NCBI GenBank assembly: GCA_035531775.1
Contig: DATKSG010000084.1
Span: forward strand, 12,750-76,749
Source: DATKSG01 sp035531775
GTDB taxonomy: Bacteria; Actinomycetota; Acidimicrobiia; Acidimicrobiales; UBA8190
Direction of reading: 5' to 3'
Length of the DNA stretch: 64,000 nucleotides
The position numbers were made by a program, and so were the translations under genes. Numbering within the stretch: position 1 is the stretch's first letter; every line of letters begins with the position of its first letter. This document shows, one piece after another, positions 34,670 to 43,822 of this stretch. Under the pieces are notes generated by a model that searched no databases, was not told the origin of the DNA, and was given only the letters and a program-made list of their open reading frames with translations.

Positions 34670-35089
34670 GTGACCGCCGGCGCAGCCCGGCTGGCCCCGG
34701 CCCTCGAAGGCATCCGCCTGTCGCTGCACGTCCTGGCCGCCGCGCTGTGGGTGGGGGGCCAGCTGACCCTGGCCGGCCTGGTGCCCGCCGCCCGGCGGCT
34801 CGGTGAAGGGGCGGCCGCCACCCTGGCTCGGGCCTTCGCCCGGATCCAGTGGCCGGCCTATGCCGTGCTGCTCGTCACCGGCATCTGGAACGTGTCGGCC
34901 ACCTCGAGCGGGCCGTCGCACCTGTGGCAGGGGGTGCTCGGGGCCAAGATAGGCGTGGTGCTTCTGGCCGGGCTCGGCGCCTTCGTGCACACCCGGTCCA
35001 AGAGCAAGGCCGCCATAGCCGCCTGGGGAGCCGTCACCGCCCTGGCCTCGGTGGCCGCCCTGGTCATGGGCGTGTTCCTGGCCGGCTGA
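34670..35089 (+). CDS. CopD-like integral membrane protein
   Basis: This 139-residue protein has four predicted membrane helices: LSLHVLAAALWVGGQLTLAG, QWPAYAVLLVTGIWNV, LGAKIGVVLLAGLGAFVHT, and AVTALASVAALVMGVFLAG. The His in the first helix, the Trp-Val-Gly-Gly pattern, and the GxK helix resemble the copper-resistance D superfamily or YkoY-like small membrane proteins. GTG start, 2 bp after the enoyl-CoA hydratase. Its stop lies in a 24-base tandem duplication. Confidence 0.7.
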   Translation: MTAGAARLAPALEGIRLSLHVLAAALWVGGQLTLAGLVPAARRLGEGAAATLARAFARIQWPAYAVLLVTGIWNVSATSSGPSHLWQGVLGAKIGVVLLAGLGAFVHTRSKSKAAIAAWGAVTALASVAALVMGVFLAG

Positions 35090-35124
35090 GCAGCGCCCGT
35101 CCTGGCCGGCTGAGCAGCGCCCGT
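35077..35124 (+). repeat. Exact 24-base tandem duplication spanning a stop codon
   Basis: The 24 bases at 35077-35100, beginning CCTGGCCGGC and ending GCGCCCGT, are repeated without change at 35101-35124. The first copy contains the last codons and TGA of the CopD-like gene, and the second is non-coding. Both ends being exact suggests a recent slippage or duplication. Confidence 0.9.
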
Positions 35125-35167
35125 GCGGAGATGCGCCGCCGCCTTCCGAATCAGGGGCAGCCGGGTC

Positions 35168-35173
35168 TAGGCT
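35168..35173 (+). promoter_or_regulatory. -10 hexamer (TAGGCT) for tatA
   Basis: TAGGCT lies about 57 bases before the tatA GTG, leaving a leader that contains the AAGGGAAAGAA ribosome site. A second TAGGCT at 35978-35983 stands similarly before the MBL-fold hydrolase gene at 36012. Confidence 0.4.
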
Positions 35174-35229
35174 GGAATCGTCGCTGCGGTCCCCACTCGC
35201 GTGGTGGGGCGTAGAAGGGAAAGAACGCC

Positions 35230-35445
35230 GTGCACCCATTCCTCGCCGAGATCTTCGGGCTCGACGGCGTGATCGTGATCATCGTCGTCGCCGTAGTGCT
35301 GTTCGGCGGCAGCCAGATCCCCAAGCTGGCCCGCTCGCTCGGATCAGCCCAGTCCGAATTCAAAAAGGGCCTGGCCGAGGGCGGCGACAAGAACGCGGCC
35401 ACCAAGGTCGACGGCACCGACGCTGCCGACGCCGCCAAGGAGTAA
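35230..35445 (+). CDS. tatA: Sec-independent protein translocase subunit TatA
   Basis: A 71-residue protein with the TatA layout: a short periplasmic start, one membrane helix (GVIVIIVVAVVLFGGSQIPK), the FGGSQIP hinge, an amphipathic helix (KLARSLGSAQSEFKKG), and a charged tail ending DAADAAKE. It forms the pore-like element for folded proteins with twin-arginine signals. No tatB or tatC is adjacent, which is common in actinobacteria. GTG start with an AAGGGAAAG ribosome site. Confidence 0.9.
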   Translation: MHPFLAEIFGLDGVIVIIVVAVVLFGGSQIPKLARSLGSAQSEFKKGLAEGGDKNAATKVDGTDAADAAKE

Positions 35446-35452
35446 TCCGGCG

Positions 35453-35476
35453 CCGCCCCCCACCCGGGGGTGGCGG
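35453..35476 (+). terminator. GC-rich hairpin after tatA
   Basis: CCGCC at the left pairs with GGCGG at the right, and inner C and G runs (CCCC/GGGGG) pair imperfectly. It starts 7 bases after the tatA stop and its right arm touches the ATG of the next gene at 35477, so it could both end the tatA message and cover that gene's start. No U-tract. Confidence 0.4.
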
Positions 35477-35980
35477 ATGCCCTTCGGCCTCCACCAGCTG
35501 CTCGAGTACCTCCTGGCCGGCGCGCTCGTCGAACTGTCGGTCCACCTCGGCCGGGGGCTGCTGCTCCTGATCGGCGGGGTGGCCTTGGCCCTGGCCGCAG
35601 CCACCGCCAAAGGCCCGTTGGGGGCGCTGCGCCTGTGCGGGCGGCGATCGCACCGCTGGGTGGACCTCACCGTGGCCGGTGCTCTGGCCCTGGCCCCGGT
35701 GGTCCCGGCCCTGCGCCCGACGGGGGCCGGCATCGCCGTGGTCGAGGTGGCCGCCCTCGGCTGGATGCGGCTCACGGCTCACACCGATTACGCCGCGCCG
35801 ACCCCCGCCGGCGCGGCGATATCTCGCCCCGGCCCGGCGGCCACCGGGCCGTCATCCACCGAACGCCGGCTGCGGGCCGGGGCCAGGCTCACCGGCGAGG
35901 TCCCCGGCCGGCTCCGCCTAGCCTGGCGTGGCGCCCGGGGAGGACCGAACCCACCGCCGGAGCCCGGGCCACGTCCATAG
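35477..35980 (+). CDS. Hypothetical membrane protein, 167 aa
   Basis: From ATG 35477 the first 100 residues hold two or three hydrophobic segments: LLEYLLAGALVELSVHL, GLLLLIGGVALALAAATA, and VDLTVAGALALAPVVPAL. They are followed by a Pro/Gly/Arg-rich hydrophilic tail. No family is recognised, and no good ribosome site is visible because a hairpin covers the start. The amino-acid pattern in the first part looks like a real membrane protein. The tail may be low-complexity coding sequence or a false extension. Confidence 0.5.
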   Translation: MPFGLHQLLEYLLAGALVELSVHLGRGLLLLIGGVALALAAATAKGPLGALRLCGRRSHRWVDLTVAGALALAPVVPALRPTGAGIAVVEVAALGWMRLTAHTDYAAPTPAGAAISRPGPAATGPSSTERRLRAGARLTGEVPGRLRLAWRGARGGPNPPPEPGPRP

Positions 35981-36011
35981 GCTGGGCGGCACCCGACGAG
36001 GTGGAGGCCCC

Positions 36012-37304
36012 ATGCCCGACGACGTGCTCGATACGGCCGACAAGCTCTGGCGCGGCGAGATCGACATCGCCTCGCTGCACCCCGTGGGCGGCTATAGCGG
36101 GGAGCTGGCCGAGATCGACACCGGTGTCGGCTTCGTGCCCTCCTTCGCCAACGTCTCCGCTTTCGCCACCGGTGACGGTCTGGTCCTGGTCGACACGGGG
36201 TCGGTGTTCGTGGCCCAATCCGTCCACCGCAGCGTGCGGGCTTGGTCCGGCGAGCCGCTGCACACCGCCATCTACTCCCACGGCCACGTGGACCACGTCT
36301 TCGGGGTCCCGGTGTGGGAAGCCGAGTCGGCTGAGCGAGGGTGGCCGGCCCCGGTGGTGGTGGCCCACCGGGCGTTGCCGGCTCGCTTCGACCGCTACAT
36401 CCTGACCGCCGGCTACAACGCCGTGATCAACCAGCGCCAGTTCGGGGTCCCGGGCCTCGAGTGGCCGACCGTCTACCGCTACCCCGACACCACCTACGAC
36501 GATCACCTGGACCTGGAGGTCGGGTCCATGTCCTTCGCCCTGCACCACGCCCGGGGGGAGACCGACGACCACACCTGGACCTGGGTGCCCGAGCACCGGG
36601 CGCTGTGTTGCGGCGACTTGTTCATCTGGGCATCGCCCAATGCCGGCAACCCCCAGAAGGTCCAGCGCTACCCGCGCCAGTGGGCCGCCGCCTTGCGCCA
36701 GATGCTGGTGCTCGAGCCCGAGGTCCTGCTACCGGGCCATGGCTTTCCGGTGGTCGGCTCCGACCGGGTCAGCCAGGCCTTGACCGACACGGCTGACCTA
36801 CTCGATTCCTTGGTGGACCAGGCCCTGGCCCTCATGAACGCCGGTGCCCGCCTAGACGAGGTCATCCACGCCGTGCGCGCCCCGGCCCAGCTCCTGGATC
36901 GTCCCTACCTGCAACCGGTCTACGACGAGCCGGAGTTCGTGGTGCGCAACATCTGGCGTCTGTACGGGGGGTGGTGGGACGGGAACCCGGCCACCTTGAA
37001 GCCGGCGTCCGAGTCGGCCCTGGCCGTCGAGCTGGCCGGGCTGTGCGGCGGGGCCGGGGCCCTGGCCGACCGGGCCTTGGCCCTCCTCGAGGCAGTGGAC
37101 CGGCCCGACCAGGACGAGGCGTGGCGACTGGCCGGACATCTGGCCGAGCTGGCCTCACTGGCCGCACCCGGGGACCCCGGCGTCCAGCGGGTGCGGGCCA
37201 GGGTCTTCTCGGCACGGGCCGAGGGCTCGACATCCACCATGGCCAAAGGGGTCTTCAACTGGGCGGCCCGGGAGTCGGCCGCCGGGTCCGCATCCGGCGG
37301 CTGA
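36012..37304 (+). CDS. MBL-fold metallo-hydrolase (alkyl sulfatase-like)
   Basis: The 430-residue product from ATG 36012 has GGTGGAGG just upstream. The metal motif HxHxDH is present as IYSHGHVDHVFG near residue 95. A second His-Asp pair (ALHHARGETDDHTWTW) lies near 180, with CCGDLFIWASPNAGNPQK next and PGHGFPVVG near 240. The C-terminal half carries an all-helical dimerisation-like region (YLQPVYDEPEFVVRNIWRLY, then GWWDGNPATLKPA) as in linear alkyl sulfatases. It may cleave a sulfate ester or another ester, cytosolic since no signal peptide is seen. Confidence 0.82.
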   Translation: MPDDVLDTADKLWRGEIDIASLHPVGGYSGELAEIDTGVGFVPSFANVSAFATGDGLVLVDTGSVFVAQSVHRSVRAWSGEPLHTAIYSHGHVDHVFGVPVWEAESAERGWPAPVVVAHRALPARFDRYILTAGYNAVINQRQFGVPGLEWPTVYRYPDTTYDDHLDLEVGSMSFALHHARGETDDHTWTWVPEHRALCCGDLFIWASPNAGNPQKVQRYPRQWAAALRQMLVLEPEVLLPGHGFPVVGSDRVSQALTDTADLLDSLVDQALALMNAGARLDEVIHAVRAPAQLLDRPYLQPVYDEPEFVVRNIWRLYGGWWDGNPATLKPASESALAVELAGLCGGAGALADRALALLEAVDRPDQDEAWRLAGHLAELASLAAPGDPGVQRVRARVFSARAEGSTSTMAKGVFNWAARESAAGSASGG

Positions 37305-37344
37305 GCCGTGCGTGGCCAACTACTACCCCTCGGGTGACCTTGGC

Positions 37345-37350
37345 TAAGGT
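37345..37350 (+). promoter_or_regulatory. -10 hexamer (TAAGGT) for ctaC
   Basis: TAAGGT, seven bases before the GTG of ctaC, with no Shine-Dalgarno sequence. It is also the right arm of a small hairpin, GACCTT-GGCT-AAGGTC. A leaderless ctaCDF transcript is the likely reading. Confidence 0.4.
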
Positions 37351-37357
37351 CGGCGCC

Positions 37358-38311
37358 GTGAACGACCCGACCAACGGCACGGTCGCGCCCGTGCGCCTGC
37401 AGCGACGTCTCCTGACCGTCGTCGCCGCCATCGCCCTGCCCGTGGTGCTCGGCGGTTGCCAGGTCCCGCGGTTCTACGGCTACCGGGGGGCCACCCGGCA
37501 GGGGCATGACGAGTTCATGCTCTACGCCGGAACTTTCATCGCCGCCATTGCCGTGGGGGCCTTCACCGGGCTGCTCATCCTGTGGGCCGTGGTGCGCTAC
37601 CGGCGGCGCTCCGACGAGATGCCCCGCCAATTCCAGTACCACATCCCCCTGGAGATCACCTACACCATCGTCCCGATCTTGATGGTGCTGGTGCTGTTCG
37701 GCTTCACCGTGATCGACGAGAACAAGGTGGACGCCGTGGTCAACCATCCCGACGTCACGGTCAACGTGTACGCCTTTCAGTGGGGCTGGGAGTTCGACTA
37801 CCCCGGTGCCCAGGTGACGATTCAGGGCGAAACGTCCACTGACCCCGACCCGGTGGGGCCGGCCGGCCCGTCGGGGCCTCCGTGCGCCCCGGCCATCGAC
37901 TGCCTCGGCCCCGGCCTGGTGCTGCCGGCCGGGGAGACGGCCCAGATCAACTTGCGATCACGTGACGTGATCCACGGCTTCTATGTGCCGGAGTTCAACT
38001 TCTCGCGCTATGCCCAGCCTGGCGTGCTCAACCAGTTCGACTTCACACCCACCAACGCCGGCGTCTACCGGGCCCAGTGCACGCAGTTCTGCGGGCTCTA
38101 CCACTCGATCATGCTGTTCCACGTGGTGGCCATGGCCCCGGCTCAGTTCCAGGCCTGGTTGAGCGCCGAGCGCTCGAAAAACCAGCCCTCGCCGGCGAAC
38201 ACCGGCGGCGGCAATTACCCCAATGTGGCCACCACACAGAACAGCCCGTACACGCCAGTCGGCGGGGCACTGTCACGTCGATCCACCAACCGGACGAAGG
38301 CACCCGTATGA
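37358..38311 (+). CDS. ctaC: Cytochrome c oxidase subunit II
   Basis: The 317-residue product starts with a lipoprotein-type signal ending VVLGGC. Two membrane helices follow ([20 protein letters not shown] and [20 protein letters not shown]), then the cupredoxin domain. The binuclear CuA ligands are intact in [17 protein letters not shown] near residues 241-252, and [13 protein letters not shown] carries the electron-entry aromatic patch. A Pro/Gly-rich insert around residues 160-180 lengthens the periplasmic domain. It accepts electrons from cytochrome c or from the dihaem QcrC. The stop overlaps the ctaD start as ATGA. Confidence 0.93.
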   Translation: MNDPTNGTVAPVRLQRRLLTVVAAIALPVVLGGCQVPRFYGYRGATRQGHDEFMLYAGTFIAAIAVGAFTGLLILWAVVRYRRRSDEMPRQFQYHIPLEITYTIVPILMVLVLFGFTVIDENKVDAVVNHPDVTVNVYAFQWGWEFDYPGAQVTIQGETSTDPDPVGPAGPSGPPCAPAIDCLGPGLVLPAGETAQINLRSRDVIHGFYVPEFNFSRYAQPGVLNQFDFTPTNAGVYRAQCTQFCGLYHSIMLFHVVAMAPAQFQAWLSAERSKNQPSPANTGGGNYPNVATTQNSPYTPVGGALSRRSTNRTKAPV

Positions 38312-39987
38312 CCGTTCTGGCCGAGCGCCCGCAGGTCGCCCACGAGCACCCTGAGCACCACGAGGGCCCCACCGGGATCCTCAAGTGGCTGACCAGCACC
38401 GATCACAAGGTGATCGGCATGAACTACATGATCACCTCGCTGGTCATGTTCTTCCTGGCCGGCATCATGGCTCTGTTCATCCGGGCCCAACTCACCAGCC
38501 CGAGCGGCGCCGTGCTCAGCCCCCAGCAGTTCAACGAGCTGTTCACCATGCACGGCAGCCTGATGCTCTATCTCTTCGCCGGGCCCTTCGCCTTCGGCGG
38601 CCTGGCCAACTACATCGTCCCCCTGCAGGTGGGGGCGCCCGACATGGCCTTCCCCCGGCTCAATGCCCTGTCGTACTGGTTGTACCTGTCGGGCTCCATC
38701 ACCATGCTCATGGGCTTCATGGTGGCCGGGGGGGCCGCCGCCTTCGGATGGGTGGCCTACGCCCCGCTGTCGGAGCCGACGTTCTCCCCCGGGTCGGGGC
38801 CCGATCTGTGGATCCTGGCCCTGGCCCTGACGGGGTTCTCGGCCATCTTCACCGGCGTGAACCTCATCACCACCATCTTCTACCTGCGGGCCCCGGGCAT
38901 GACCATGTTCCGGATGCCCATCTTCACCTGGAACATGCTGGTCACGGCCCTGCTGATCCTCATCGCCTTCCCCATCCTCACCGCCGCCGTGGTGCTGCTG
39001 TTCGCCGACCGCCACTTCGGGACCCACATCTACACCGTCCAGGGCGGCGGGGTACCGGTGCTTTATCAGAACCTCTTCTGGTTCTTCGGCCACCCGGAGG
39101 TGTACATCCTGGCCTTGCCCTACTTCGGGATCGCCACCGACGTGATCCCGGTGTTCTCCCGCAAGCCGTTGTTCGGCTACAAGGGCATGACCTTCGCCAC
39201 CATGTCCATCGCGGCACTCTCCACCGGGGTGTGGGCGCACCACATGTTCACCACCGGTGTGGTGCTGCTGCCGTTCTTCTCGCTGTTGTCGCTCCTCATC
39301 GCCGTGCCCACCGGCATCAAGTTCTTCAACTGGATCGGCACCATGTGGCGGGGCCAGATCACCTTCGCCACCCCCATGCTCTTCAGCGTCGGGTTCCTCT
39401 TCGCCTTCCTCATGGGAGGCCTGACCGGCGTGATGCTGGCCTCGCCGCCCATCGACTTCGTCACCCACGACACCTATTTCGTAGTGGCCCACTTCCACCA
39501 GGTGCTGTTCGGGACCGCCGTCTTCGCCGGCTTCTCTGGGTTCTATTTCTGGTATCCGAAGTTCACCGGCCGCATGTACCGCGAGAGCCTGGGCAAGGCC
39601 CACTTCTGGTTGATGTTCATCGGCTTCTGGGTGACCTTCATGCCCCAGTACCAGCTCGGCCTGGAGGGCATGCCCCGGCGGGTGGCCACCTACCCATCCG
39701 GCCTGGGATGGCAGTTCCTGAACCGCATGTCCACGGTGGGGGCGTTCATCATCGCCCTGTCCTTCGCCGTGTTCCTGGTGAACCTGTGGGTCTCCTGGCG
39801 CAAGCCGGTGCCGGCCGGCGACAACCCGTGGGACGCCCACGCGCTCGAGTGGTTCGCCACCTCACCGCCGGTCCACCACAACTTCACCAAGCTCCCACCC
39901 ATCCGGTCCGAGCGGCCGGTGTGGGACTTCCACCACCCTGAATCCCTGACGGTGCGCCACGACCACAGCTCCGGAGGGACGTCATGA
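38308..39987 (+). CDS. ctaD: Cytochrome c oxidase subunit I (aa3 type)
   Basis: This 559-residue haem-copper oxidase subunit has the six invariant His in place: a haem a ligand in [13 protein letters not shown], the CuB ligand and cross-linked Tyr in [18 protein letters not shown], the CuB His-His pair in [10 protein letters not shown], and the haem a3/a ligands in [12 protein letters not shown]. The E of GHPEVYI marks the A1 class. It reduces O2 to water and pumps protons. It starts at ATG 38308 inside the ctaC stop, and is followed by ctaF with an ATGA overlap. Confidence 0.96.
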   Translation: MTVLAERPQVAHEHPEHHEGPTGILKWLTSTDHKVIGMNYMITSLVMFFLAGIMALFIRAQLTSPSGAVLSPQQFNELFTMHGSLMLYLFAGPFAFGGLANYIVPLQVGAPDMAFPRLNALSYWLYLSGSITMLMGFMVAGGAAAFGWVAYAPLSEPTFSPGSGPDLWILALALTGFSAIFTGVNLITTIFYLRAPGMTMFRMPIFTWNMLVTALLILIAFPILTAAVVLLFADRHFGTHIYTVQGGGVPVLYQNLFWFFGHPEVYILALPYFGIATDVIPVFSRKPLFGYKGMTFATMSIAALSTGVWAHHMFTTGVVLLPFFSLLSLLIAVPTGIKFFNWIGTMWRGQITFATPMLFSVGFLFAFLMGGLTGVMLASPPIDFVTHDTYFVVAHFHQVLFGTAVFAGFSGFYFWYPKFTGRMYRESLGKAHFWLMFIGFWVTFMPQYQLGLEGMPRRVATYPSGLGWQFLNRMSTVGAFIIALSFAVFLVNLWVSWRKPVPAGDNPWDAHALEWFATSPPVHHNFTKLPPIRSERPVWDFHHPESLTVRHDHSSGGTS

Positions 39988-40376
39988 GGATCGAAGCGCT
40001 GATCATGATCGGCGTGGCCCTGTTCTTCGCCATGACCGGCGTCATCTACTGGTTCTGGGGCTACGAGCAGGGCGGCACCGTGATGCTCATCGGCACCACC
40101 GCCCTGGGGCTGCTCCCGGGCACGTACTACTACTGGTGGTCGAGGCGGATGAAGCCCAGGCCCGAGGACCGCCCCGATGCCACTATGGAGGAGGGTGCCG
40201 GCGTGATCGGGGCCTTCCCCGACTCGAGCGTGTGGCCCTTCGTCCTGGGCATGGGGCTCTTCCTGGTGGTGCTGTCGGTGGTCTTCGGGCTCTGGCTGCT
40301 CGCTCCCGGCTTCGCCCTGGTCGTCTCGGCCGCCGTGGGCGTCACGGCCGAGAGCCGCCGGGGCGGCACCGTCTGA
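39984..40376 (+). CDS. ctaF: Actinobacterial cytochrome c oxidase subunit IV
   Basis: This 130-residue membrane protein overlaps the ctaD stop as ATGA. Two helices in the N-terminal half ([20 protein letters not shown] and [20 protein letters not shown]), a short acidic loop ([14 protein letters not shown]), and two in the C-terminal half ([34 protein letters not shown]) match the small fourth subunit of actinobacterial aa3 oxidases. It has no catalytic residues and stabilises the complex. Confidence 0.85.
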   Translation: MRIEALIMIGVALFFAMTGVIYWFWGYEQGGTVMLIGTTALGLLPGTYYYWWSRRMKPRPEDRPDATMEEGAGVIGAFPDSSVWPFVLGMGLFLVVLSVVFGLWLLAPGFALVVSAAVGVTAESRRGGTV

Positions 40377-40384
40377 TCCTGTAC

Positions 40385-40903
40385 ATGGCGGGCGGCTGGC
40401 AGTCCCATTGGCACAAGCACCCCGGGGTCCGCTCGGGAAGCGACCTGTCGATCGGCGAGAGGGCAGCCGACCGGATGCGCAACATGATGGGCTCCTGGCC
40501 CTTCGTCTTCTCGTTCTTCGCCGTGATGATCGCCTGGGCCATCGTCAACACGCTGGTGCTGTCGCGGGTGCTGCACCACAAGGCCTTCGACCCCTACCCC
40601 TACATCCTGCTCAACCTGTTTCTTTCCATGTTGGCCGGGATCCAGGCCGCCGCCCTGCTCATCGCCGCCAAGCGGGCCGACTCCATCTCGTCGGAGATCG
40701 CGCTGCACACCGAGCGCAACACCGACGACATCAAGACCCTGATCGCCGAGAACACCACCCTCACCGGTGAGGTGAAGCGGGCCACCGACCTGCTCGACGA
40801 GATCCACCTTCATGTGGCCAACATCGGCAAGAAGGTGGGCGCCGACATGGGCCGCTTCCCGCCGGGCGAGCCAGGGCCCGGCGCCACACAGCCGCAGCCT
40901 TAG
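40385..40903 (+). CDS. DUF1003 membrane protein
   Basis: The 172-residue product from ATG 40385 has the DUF1003 core: ERAADRMRNMMGSWPFVFS, two helices joined by FDPYPYILLNLFLSMLAG, and a coiled-coil-like tail, RADSISSEIALHTERNTDDI. The function of the family is unknown. It lies 8 bp after ctaF and may be co-transcribed, and it converges with the gene at 40923. Confidence 0.82.
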   Translation: MAGGWQSHWHKHPGVRSGSDLSIGERAADRMRNMMGSWPFVFSFFAVMIAWAIVNTLVLSRVLHHKAFDPYPYILLNLFLSMLAGIQAAALLIAAKRADSISSEIALHTERNTDDIKTLIAENTTLTGEVKRATDLLDEIHLHVANIGKKVGADMGRFPPGEPGPGATQPQP

Positions 40904-40922
40904 CCACCCCACCGGCTGAGCG

Positions 40923-41252
40923 CTACCGCTCCCGGCGCCGGCGCACGAAGCGCAGGCCCGACCAGTCCTCGCCGATGGCCGCCACTTTGACGTCCACCCA
41001 CCCGCTCGACAGCACTTCGCCGCGCACCACCTCGTCGGTGATGTCACTTCGGTGGCCCGCTGCTCGCCGGACGAAGAGGATGGCCACAGCGGTGTCCGCT
41101 GACAGACGACGCCGCACCGCTACACCGGGGGAAAGGTCGGGCACGGCCCATTGGCGCGGCGCCCCCAGAAGAGACAGCACCGTGTCGGGCCTTATGCCGA
41201 GCTTCTGGGCCAGCGGCGTCGAAGCGTAGGGGTCGGCCGGCGCCGGTATCAC
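40923..41252 (-). CDS. DUF3052-like small protein
   Basis: The 109-residue product from GTG 41252 begins PADPYASTPLAQKLGIRPDT and continues VLSLLGAP; the KLGI-P-x-x-LLGAP pattern is that of DUF3052 proteins. A later ADTAVAILFV and a basic end, GLRFVRRRRER, fit small soluble regulators or chaperone-like proteins of that family. The role is unknown. It lies 87 bp downstream of qcrB on the same strand and could be read through from it. Confidence 0.65.
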   Translation of the reverse strand: MIPAPADPYASTPLAQKLGIRPDTVLSLLGAPRQWAVPDLSPGVAVRRRLSADTAVAILFVRRAAGHRSDITDEVVRGEVLSSGWVDVKVAAIGEDWSGLRFVRRRRER

Positions 41253-41339
41253 GCCCGCACGGACCCGGTCACCGCACGGGCCCAGAAGCCCTCCGACAGG
41301 TACAGCGGGGCGCCGTCACCGATGGCGTGGAGCGCGGCG

Positions 41340-42899
41340 TCAGATGCGGCGAGCGATGCGGCGGATACCCGACCCGTCGGCCGCCCCCACCGGCTCGGGC
41401 TCCTCGCCCAGCTCGATGAAGGTTGGCACCGGGGTGGGCGCCAACTCCGACGGGCCGTCGCCGGGGCGCTGCTCGGTCTTGGTGATGTCGTACTCGCCCT
41501 CGGCCGACCGGGTCACGACGTTGGCCCGCTTGCGCTTGCCGGCGCCGGCCACGCCCGAGAGCTCGAGGCACATCTGGTAGGTGACCAGCGCAACCACGAT
41601 GGGGATGATGACCACGGAGAAGCGGAAGAACCACAACACGCTGTTGAGCGAGATCTGGAAGAAGTTGGCCAGCACGTCGGTGGAGCTGGCGCAGAACAGC
41701 GTGAAGTAGAAAGCCAGGGCACCGGCGCCGAAAGCGGTACGCCGGGGCTTGTCGCGCGGACGGTCCAGGAGGTTGTGCTCGGCCCGGTCGCCGGTGAGCT
41801 TGGCCTCGATGAAGGGCCATACGTAGAACAACGTGAAGGTGATGCCCGGGAACAAGATGGTGGGCAGGAACACCTCGAAGGGGATGGTGTGGCCGAAGCC
41901 CACGAACTCCCAGCTGGGCATGATCCGCAGGGCGCCATCCAACCAGCCCATGTACCAGTCGGGCTGCACGGCGTAGCTGATCTTGTACGGCTCGTAGGGG
42001 CCGAACTGCCAGATCGGGTTGACCTGGGCCAGTCCGCCTAGCGCCCACAGGGCGCCGCTCACCATGAAGAGGAACCCGGTGGTCTTGGCGATGAAGGTCG
42101 GGTACATGGGCGAGCCGACCACGTTGTGCTCGGTGCGACCATGGCCCGGGAACTGGGTGTGCTTCTGGCGCACGAGCAACCCGAGGTGGACGGTGATGAG
42201 GCCGAGGATGATGAGCGGCAGGAGCAGGACGTGCATGATGAAGAAGCGCGGCAGGATGTCGCCGTTGCCCGGGTAGTTGCCCCCGAAGACGAAGAAGCCC
42301 AGGTAGCTCCCGACCAGCGGTATCGAGAGCATGAAGGAGAAAGCCAGGCGGATGCCGGTGCCCGACACCAGGTCGTCGGGCAGGGAGTAACCGAGGAAGC
42401 CGTTCACGATGGCCAAGGTGAGCAGCGTGACGCCGATGATCCAGTTGAGCTCACGCGGCTTGCGGTAGGCGCCGGTGAAGAAGATCCGGCACATGTGCAC
42501 GGCGATGGACCCGATGAACACGTCGGCCGCCCAGTGGTGCATCTGGCGGATGACCAGGCCGCTGCGCACGGCGAAGGACAGGTCCACGCTCGAGGCATAA
42601 GCCACCGACATCTTCACGCCCCGCAACGGGACGTAGGCGCCGTGGTAGACGACTTCGGCTGCCGAGGGGTTGTAGTAGAGCGAGAGGAACACGCCCGTGG
42701 CGATGAGGATCACGAACGAGTAGAGGGCGATCTCGCCGAGCAGGAACGACCAGTGGTCAGGGAAGATCTTGTCCAGGAAGACGCGCCCGCCCTTGGCCAG
42801 GCCCAGCCGGTCGTCGAGCCAGCGCACTCCGGCGTCGACCGGGTCCACGCGCTTGGCCGTTTTCTTGCCGTTGCCGGCCACGCCAGAGGTGACGCTCAT
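41340..42899 (-). CDS. qcrB: Cytochrome bc1 complex cytochrome b subunit
   Basis: The 519-residue product from ATG 42899 overlaps the Rieske stop as ATGA. The b-haem His pairs are in the second and fourth helices: RQMHHWAADVFIGSIAVHMCR is the first group, and FFIMHVLLLPLIILGLITVH carries the second. The Qo-site segment appears as NGFLGYSLPDD, and PDWYMGWLDGALRIMPSWE is typical of the actinobacterial C-terminal half. The tail after the last helix is hydrophilic. It forms the quinol-oxidising core of the bc1-aa3 supercomplex. Confidence 0.94.
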   Translation of the reverse strand: MSVTSGVAGNGKKTAKRVDPVDAGVRWLDDRLGLAKGGRVFLDKIFPDHWSFLLGEIALYSFVILIATGVFLSLYYNPSAAEVVYHGAYVPLRGVKMSVAYASSVDLSFAVRSGLVIRQMHHWAADVFIGSIAVHMCRIFFTGAYRKPRELNWIIGVTLLTLAIVNGFLGYSLPDDLVSGTGIRLAFSFMLSIPLVGSYLGFFVFGGNYPGNGDILPRFFIMHVLLLPLIILGLITVHLGLLVRQKHTQFPGHGRTEHNVVGSPMYPTFIAKTTGFLFMVSGALWALGGLAQVNPIWQFGPYEPYKISYAVQPDWYMGWLDGALRIMPSWEFVGFGHTIPFEVFLPTILFPGITFTLFYVWPFIEAKLTGDRAEHNLLDRPRDKPRRTAFGAGALAFYFTLFCASSTDVLANFFQISLNSVLWFFRFSVVIIPIVVALVTYQMCLELSGVAGAGKRKRANVVTRSAEGEYDITKTEQRPGDGPSELAPTPVPTFIELGEEPEPVGAADGSGIRRIARRI

Positions 42900-43822
42900 G
42901 ACCGCTCCCAGAAGCCGGGCCCGACCGGTTCGCTGAACCCTCGCTGGGCCCGGATCCAACCTTGCGAGTCGATCTCGAGCGGCAGCTGCGGCAGCGGCCG
43001 GGGGGCGGGACCGAAGACCTGCTGGCCCCCTTGGAGCACGTCGAACAGCGACTGGTGGCACGGGCACAGCAGCTGCTGGGTGAGCTCCTGGTACAACCCC
43101 ACCGGGCAGCCGGCGTGGGTGCAGAGCTTGGAGTAGGCGAGATACCCCTGGGGCCCCCAGGTCTCGCGACCAGGCCTGGTCACGATGTCGGCCGAGGCGG
43201 CACGCAACAGCATGGTCTGGTCGACGGCCGAGCCGACGAAGCCTTCGGGGAACACGGTGAGCGACCCGCCTACCTCGAGGTCACTGGCGTGCAGCGGGCG
43301 GCCGTTCACGTCGACCAGCCGCATGCCCGACTTCCAGTCGGTGGTGTCGAGGCTCTTGCCCGGCTGAGGACCGAGCGAGCGCAGGAGGGGGAAGGCCAGC
43401 ACCACACCCATGACAGCGGCGCCGGCGCCGAGCAGGCCTCCGAGAAATCCCCGCCGGCGGAACATCATCGTGCCCCGCTGGGTGACAGCCGAGGACATGG
43501 CCTCGACCTCGGCCTCCGACGAGGCAAAGGTGTGGCGCTCCTCGGAGAACGGGCCCTGCGGCAGCAGGTACTTGCCCCAGGCCGACAGCCCGAAGCCGAA
43601 GCCGAAGAGCCCGACGCCGAAGAAGACCCCTTCGAGCTGCGTCTGGCCCCCCACCCAGTAGGTGGCGCCGTAGGCGGCGAAGCCGAGCAGGCCGGCGAAC
43701 AGGCACAGCCCGATGACCAGCTCGGCCCGCCTGGGGTTCTTGGCGTACGGCTGGAGGTGCGGGTCGTCGAAGGCCGCCACCGGTGCCGGCTCGTTGGAGG
43801 AGGTCGTCTGCTCGACGCTCAT
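42896..43822 (-). CDS. qcrA: Rieske iron-sulfur protein of bc1
   Basis: This 308-residue protein has three N-terminal membrane helices, the actinobacterial form, with an FRRRGFLGGLLG segment before the third that resembles a Tat motif. The 2Fe-2S ligands are intact in SKLCTHAGCPVGLYQE and LLCPCHQSLFDVLQGG. The disulfide Cys are those in the same two loops. It carries electrons from quinol to the dihaem QcrC. GTG or ATG overlaps join it to qcrC (ATGA at 43819-43822) and to qcrB. Confidence 0.94.
   Translation of the reverse strand: MSVEQTTSSNEPAPVAAFDDPHLQPYAKNPRRAELVIGLCLFAGLLGFAAYGATYWVGGQTQLEGVFFGVGLFGFGFGLSAWGKYLLPQGPFSEERHTFASSEAEVEAMSSAVTQRGTMMFRRRGFLGGLLGAGAAVMGVVLAFPLLRSLGPQPGKSLDTTDWKSGMRLVDVNGRPLHASDLEVGGSLTVFPEGFVGSAVDQTMLLRAASADIVTRPGRETWGPQGYLAYSKLCTHAGCPVGLYQELTQQLLCPCHQSLFDVLQGGQQVFGPAPRPLPQLPLEIDSQGWIRAQRGFSEPVGPGFWERS

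Noticed and set aside
41253..41339. Minus-strand frame reading DAALHAIGDGAPLYLSEGFW and on, whose stop overlaps the next GTG as GTGA
   Set aside because: It looks protein-like, but no ATG, GTG or TTG in that frame precedes it outside the overlapping qcrB sequence, so I could not define a gene.
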